From the NCBI RefSeq assembly GCF_947242115.1, contig NC_074726.1:13577970-13641969 (forward strand): DNA of 64,000 bases. The letters run 5' to 3'. This DNA comes from Biomphalaria glabrata (Eukaryota > Mollusca > Gastropoda > Planorbidae). Every line of letters begins with the position of its first letter. The stretch's first letter is position 1. Below are positions 58,444-64,000 of this stretch, one piece after another. The notes under the pieces are model-generated. The model was given only the letters and a program-made list of their open reading frames with translations, was not told the origin of the DNA and did not search any database. Position numbers and translations under genes: made by a program.

Positions 58444-61400
58444 CTAACATTTACACCCTGACGACTTGGTCTCCTCTTCATTTGTCAAACGAACGCCTTG
58501 ATTAAAATTTCCTGGAGACTTCGTCAAAAGCTTGTGTGCTAGAGTTAATAAGAAGTCAAAACCAAATTAATCTGAAATGCCAATTTTATAAAGTAGCTTC
58601 TATTTAATTAGCTAGGCTATTTATAATTAAGAATTAAATAGTAGGTTTAGTGTCTTTAAATGTGAACATTGAGAAAGTATTTAATATGGTGATGTAGACC
58701 CAACTCTAACAAATATTGTCACATCTGATGGAGATGAATCCATTGTCTAGAGAGAATTGATTTTTCTATCACTTGTACAGGCTGTCTTTTGAAGGAATAT
58801 TTCTTTTGGGTCTGAGATGCATGTGCTGTGGTCTCGTTCTAAGTCTTTTCCAGCTTTTGGAGGTCAGTTACTGCAAGGCTGTTCTTATGTCTTCCAGTGA
58901 GAGTAAGCTGACTCCTCAGCCAGTCTTTAAATATTTCCCAAAATACATGTTTCTTTTTTATATCCTATTTTAACTCACTAAAAAAGATTTCCTTTTGGCA
59001 TTTAGATGTCCAACTGAGAACAGCTGTAACATGAATTGCCTTTATACTATCCAGATTAGCATTCACCAGAATATCCTTATTCATTGTTTAGTTTTGCCTT
59101 TTAATATCCTAATGTAGATAAAGGAGTTGCCAACTTTAATACAAGTGTTCTAGTAGTTTAATATTTCTGTTTAGCTGGCATGTATCTGAGAACTTCATAA
59201 TGGCTGCAAGTTCTGATAAACATATTTGTTAGTTGGAAGACAAAGAGGCTTATATTCCATTTAACTCTTATTAAAGGTAGTCATTAGTGCAGCTAAATTT
59301 AGCCAGGTATTCAAGGGCAGTATTATATGCTAAAGGTATCACAATAATACTTTGACAAGAAAATAATTAAATGTAAAAATAATTGACAAAAGTGAGCTAA
59401 AAAATAAGGCTTTCACCTCTTTATTGAGAAAACGACCACTGATAGTGAGAAAATACTTGTTAAAGTAAACAGTCCCCACCACAGGCAGTATCACAGTACC
59501 TCATTTAAAATTAAATAGAAATGTGTATGTCCTCATCCAAAGAGCAGAAGACCATTTGATCAATACTGTTATGGCACAATAAGGAATTAGTTATTTGTTT
59601 CGTAAATAAGGGATGTTTTGACTTAGAGACAATGACGCGACTAGTAAAAACAATAATAAAATTTTAGGAAGAATAGTGAAACGTAAACAGACTACTCCTG
59701 ACGGCTGTAGAGAGACGAGCTTTTTATGAACATAAGGAGGTTTATCTTGACGACATTCGATGGTTACTTTTGGCTATTATAAACTTCTTGTTTTACATTC
59801 GCTATCAGCATTGACTAACTTCTCTTGTTGGCCTTTTGCCTGTGGTATTGGATTTTGTTATTTGAGTTTTACCTCCATTTGACTTAGCTGCATAAAACAC
59901 AGCCAGGAAGCACCTAACAATACTCAACAAAAAAACAAAAGTTAATGGCCAACTTACCAATCATTAAAAACATTTCATTGATAGCCAGACCTGTTCTGGC
60001 AGAAGCTTCAGCAAAAATCAGTCCATTTTCTTCTGCAAATGCCCTGGCTTCCTGCAATGTATGATATAAAATAACACTGATTTGCTAAAGTACATTTTTA
60101 TGGCGTACTCATAGTTACTTATATCAACAAACAGTGGCATGTAGAAGTCTCTAGATGTCTGCTGCCAACTTTCTAATCTAATACAAGTATAGTAACAACA
60201 AATGAAAAAACAAATAAAAGGACAAATATTTAGTATACTGGAGGCTGAAGATTTTTATTTTTTGTTCTTTTATAGCATTTTACTTTGATCTCTATTTACT
60301 ATAACCAGTGATGGGAACTGACTTTGCAAAAATTTTAGGAAATTTTGTAAGCGCCGCCCCCCTCCCCCCCTTTGAACTGGCCTGTCGCGGCGAATTAAAA
60401 AAAAAGATGTTGCTGAATTTTTTAAAACTAAGTAGAATCATTTTATTTAATATTTTCTTTAATTAATGTTGTATTACATAACATTTACACTGCATGAGCA
60501 TTACTGCACACAAAATGCATGCATAGCACTATTGTTTGTATATATAGATGGGAGGAGAAAGCTTTTTGCAGTCTGAGCATTCTATAATAGATAACTGCTT
60601 TACAGATATTGTAACAACTTCTCTCTTTTGAAAATCAAAACATGCTTGAGTTTTGGAAATACTTCAAAAGTATGAGCTACACTTCTGTTTGTTTCACTAA
60701 TTATTAAATTTTGTACAGGAGAAACTGTTTACTAAGCTTTGCACATGAAGTCCACCAAAAATGCTTTGAAATTGAAAAGCAATTGAGAGAAAGCTGCTGA
60801 ATCTCAGCTGAGTTCTTAGGCAAACGAGCAAGAACAACCAGTTGAGGAGCAATGCTTAGAGGAAGAAAATGTTATGCAATAAAACTGCATATTGAGGCTT
60901 CCTTAAGTGACTCTTTTTCATGCTGATACAAGTTGTTTAGAATAAGTGGATCTCTACCACACTGGGCCTTTATAGCTTTAGTAAGGATAAGTTATTAGTT
61001 AGAGAAAATTTTTAAACTTTAATATATATATTTCTCACTATAGATCTATATCTAAGCTACTTATATCTAATAACTTGGATCTACCTCTCCAGTGACTCTA
61101 GATTCAATATATTATTATTAGAGCTACATTCCATCAGGCTTATACTCAGTAACTCACTATAGTCATGTAAAGAAGGCCTATTATATTCTATATATATATA
61201 TATATCCAGATGGCCGGTAGGTCTACTAGATCTAGATCTTATTATTATTATAATAGATCTAGATGTCTAAATCTAATCCCATTTGAACTCATGGAAGTCG
61301 GCAGGCAGGGTTTAAATTAGAAAAATCTAGGGGCCATTGTAACAGCAGTGAAAAAATAATAGATCTAGAATTGTAGTAATAGCAGCGATACTCTTAAGTC

Positions 61401-61875
61401 TAATACTTTTCAAAAGCTGGCAAGCAGCCATTGAAGTCTAGATGCTCTAGATCTAGATCAAAAGTATTCAAATTAAAGAATCTAGATATCTTATCTAGAA
61501 TATACCTATCTAGACTGATTCAAACCACTCTAGTTTAGACTCTAGACCAAGACTTTTATAAGAGAATACGGTAACACGAGATTTATTTAAAAATAGAACT
61601 TTAACTGTGTCAAAAGAACGGATGTGCACATGTTCAAAACAAATCATAAATATATTTCGCATTCTTCCGAAAATGGAAAAATAATAAAAATCTGATTTTT
61701 TTTTTTCATAAAAAATAAATTGAAAAAAAAATTGATTTAAAAAAAAAAATGTCAGGAAAATTTCTGATTTTTTAGCTAGAAAATCGGATCAGAAGAAATT
61801 TTCGGAATTCGACAACTGCCGGAAAATTCCCATCATATAAAATCCCTAAAATATTCCAAAGATGAAAAATTTAAG

Positions 61876-61917
<42 letters not shown>

Positions 61918-63721
61918 ATTATTTTACTTCTGTGGCAACAGCTCTGTGTTCTGCAGCAAGATCTGCTTTGTTGCCAGCTAAAACAATAATGATATTGCCT
62001 GTGGCTTGTTGTCGCAATTCTTTCACCCATGTGACAGCCCGATTAAATGTGTTCTGTAAAAAACAAAAACTCTTTAATTACAAAAAGTTAATGACCACAA
62101 CAATAATAACAGTCTCATTTTTTTTTAAAGCCAAAGGACCTTTCATGAATTTCAGTTATCTGGAAAGATTTATACTAGATTACATTTTAATTGCTAATAA
62201 TAATTTTGTGTCATCATCTTTTAAAGCTAAGATTATGTTTATTATCTAATCAGGCCTAGAGCTAAGAATTATCTATATTCTAGAGAACATTTCTGATAGC
62301 TGGAATATAGCTTAAAGTGGCATAAACATGAAACAAAGAAATAATGATTTTTTGTACAAATAGTCCAAGAAAAAAATTTAGAAATTAACCAGGGCAAGAA
62401 CCCTGACACAAGAAGCACCACACAACTGCAAGATTGACATAGCAAGAAGCTCTAGGCAGTCTATGTGACAGCATGATCCCTCGATGATCAATGCAAGGCC
62501 AGGTAAAAAAAAGATTTGTTTTGGAAGCTGGCTAGTAGGTCTATACGTTCACTTCACTGGCCAGAGGTAACAAGTTTGTGCCTTAGTTGGGGGGCTGATC
62601 TTCATAGTGATTTCTTTTATTGTTTCTCTAACAGACAATTTGTTTGTTTTTGAAATGCATGCTCATCTAATGCTGCTATCCAGTGTTTATGTTACTTCTA
62701 TAGTCTGGAAAACAAACTTGTAATGATCTCCCAGTTTAAATTGAATAAGACATAAGGTTAAGGCAAAGGACTTAAACTTTCTTTGTATGTGGATGTTGGA
62801 GGAGGCTGTCTGTGTTTCCAAAACTTACTTTGTATGTGGATGTTTGAGGCTGTCTGTAATTCCAAAACTTATTTTGTATGTGGATGTTTGAGGCTGTCTG
62901 TGTTTCCCAATCTGGTGAAAATTTAGTAGTGTGCATTTACATCTTGTCACACTTCAGTGCGTAAACCAGAGAGAAAGAGTGGGCTAGTTACAAGTGTGTA
63001 TAGTGTCACACTTGACAAAACACAATATTGACTGACCAGTATTACTCAATATTATGAGGTCACATTGAGATGTGTGGTTAAAGTATGCCGTTTTTGCTAG
63101 ACTCAATAGAGTTACAAAACCTATATATAAGGTAAAAAAATAATTGTACTATGGGAAGGTGATAGTAAATTCTAACAGTGTCGGTTACTATCCAAAAAAT
63201 TCTATATACACTACTATATAAATGTGAAACTAGCTATGGCAAGGGGTCAGTCAGTCACTCGCTAGTCATCAGTCATTGTTCCATGTCTACTATTTAATGT
63301 GCTTCTTCAATATTGGATTACATTATATTTACTGTGTTTTATTTCAATTACTCTATTTAAGATTTATACTTAGGATTATTTATTTTCTCAATATGAGTTT
63401 GAAGATTAAACTCAAGAAAAATATAGTTCATGGCATTGTTTCTTTAGTGTATCCTAGCAGTGTGCTGTATATATTTATAGGTACCCCTGAGTCCGAGTAA
63501 GTCATATGATTGTGGAGACAATACACAGTATCTAGAACAGGTTTAATATTAAGAGCTGAAGTTACTTACTGCATTATTGATATCATAGACAACGACTGCA
63601 GCCTGGGCTCCTCTGTAGTACATTGGTGCTAAACTGTGATATCTTTCTTGACCAGCTGTATCCCAAATATCTAGCTTGAGACTTTGCCCTTGGGTTTGTA
63701 TTGTCTGTGTCAGGAAGGCAG
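58444..63721 (-). CDS. Rab5-subfamily small GTPase, last four coding exons
   Basis: Minus-strand exons 63570-63721, 61928-62053, 59958-60051 and 58444-58538, in frame across all junctions (155 residues visible). The first opens mid-codon with AFLTQT, as after the switch I STIGA of Rab5. Seen: [20 protein letters not shown] (G3 and switch II, matching Rab5), [31 protein letters not shown]4 NKADL, and G5 as EASART instead of the usual ETSAKT. The end is SSGCKC, a CxC double-geranylgeranylation signal rather than the CCxN type of vertebrate Rab5. P-loop and switch I are encoded beyond 64000. Rab5 proteins control early endosome fusion. The divergent G5 and tail suggest a lineage paralogue rather than canonical Rab5, so no symbol is assigned. 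Confidence 0.9.
60305..61835. mobile_element. Possible hAT-like element in a Rab intron
   Basis: Left CAGTGATGGGAACTGACTTT and right GGAAAATTCCCATCA are roughly inverted. The interior includes a C-rich run (60355-60370) and a CTAG-rich tract (61010-61560). No TSD found, and the two ends may belong to different insertions. Confidence 0.3.
61010..61560. repeat. CTAG-rich low-complexity tract
   Basis: ACTAGATCTAGATCTTATTA, TAATAGATCTAGATGTCTAA and GATGCTCTAGATCTAGATCA, as at 33000 and 43000, but here inside an intron. Confidence 0.65.
61878..61914. repeat. Poly(A) run of 37 bases
   Basis: An uninterrupted A run 14 bp from the splice donor of the Rab exon 61928-62053, on its intron side. On the transcribed strand it is a poly(U) tract just after the 5' splice site. 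Confidence 0.9.
62781..62908. repeat. Tandem repeat of 45-47 bp, about 3 copies
   Basis: CTTTGTATGTGGATGTT is followed by GAGGCTGTCTGT three times with small length differences, in a Rab intron. Confidence 0.8.
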
Positions 63722-63844
63722 CTAAGAGATGTACAGATTCTAGTTACTAAAGTATTTATAAAAATCTGTTGTAAATATATATAACTATTCTTTTAGTAAC
63801 CAGTAGCACTTCAATAATGAAATAGTGTTTTTTTAATGATTAAA

Positions 63845-63915
63845 TGGAGCATAAGCTTAACTTTTTTACCAGACAGAGAGAGTGAGTTGATATTTATAAT
63901 AAGCTTTGTAAAAAG
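63845..63915 (+). mobile_element. Family T right-end fragment
   Basis: TTACCAGACAGAGAGAGTGA, GTTGATATTTATAATAAGCT and TTGTAAAAAG. This short end piece resembles the minus strand of the satellite unit at the left of the window. Confidence 0.6.
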
Positions 63916-64000
63916 CTGAGAGTCTTCACCAGGTTTCACAACCTTTAGTGCGTGTTGATGCATAGCCGTTATAATAAGATGGATAAATGTTACTTTCTCA

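Noticed and set aside
61833-62030. Small minus-strand gene with a poly-Phe run
   Set aside because: It overlaps the Rab exon in another frame, and the Phe run is the poly(A) tract read on the other strand.

Overview
This is eukaryotic, AT-rich DNA with split genes and dense transposon debris. The best fit is a freshwater pulmonate snail (Biomphalaria/Bulinus type). The reasons are CTAG/TAGA-rich low-complexity tracts, tRNA-derived SINEs, many 8-bp-TSD (hAT-like) non-autonomous elements, TTAGGG-type interstitial telomere repeats, and animal-specific genes (JMJD4, CNP, a Rab5-type GTPase). The species call is inference. No bacterial or organellar genes, CRISPR, rRNA or intact tRNA genes were seen.

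Layout. 1-4186: a 97-copy, strictly 43-bp satellite that appears to be an expansion of one end of a dispersed transposon, whose body follows at 4187-4640. 4855-15637 (+): the last nine exons of an unrecognised gene coding for a basic, Arg/Ser/Tyr-rich tail with one R-R-x-S-type kinase motif per short exon. One 5' splice site lies inside a 25-bp minisatellite present in eight copies. Its introns hold several hAT-like elements and SINEs. 16.0-25.6 kb: intergenic, with a 1.5-kb hAT-like element, a second 43-bp minisatellite, and two copies of the transposon that gave rise to the first satellite, one with a small MITE nested in it. 25810-32908 (-): a complete JMJD4 gene in six exons, with a GC-AG intron, a solo LTR and an unusually long last exon.

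33.0-33.9 kb: a CTAG-rich low-complexity tract upstream of JMJD4. 34045-37888: three nearly identical 1.28-kb TTAA-flanked elements in head-to-tail array, each with a THAP zinc-finger coding segment (Kolobok-like). 38.2-42.5 kb: a transposon nest ending in telomere-like repeats and a GC-rich 95-bp tandem repeat. 43.0-43.6 kb: another CTAG-rich tract. 43650-49005 (+): a complete three-exon CNP (2',3'-cyclic-nucleotide 3'-phosphodiesterase) homologue. 49-58.4 kb: mostly AT-rich, with SINE, MITE and LINE remnants. 58444-63721 (-): the last four coding exons of a Rab5-subfamily GTPase ending in a CxC prenylation motif; its first exon(s) lie beyond the right edge.

The four genes are unrelated in pathway: translation-factor hydroxylation (JMJD4), RNA end or cyclic-nucleotide chemistry (CNP), endosomal traffic (Rab5-like), and unknown. 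They alternate in strand (+,-,+,-). The exon calls rest on reading-frame continuity across canonical splice sites and on recalled family motifs; no database search was possible.
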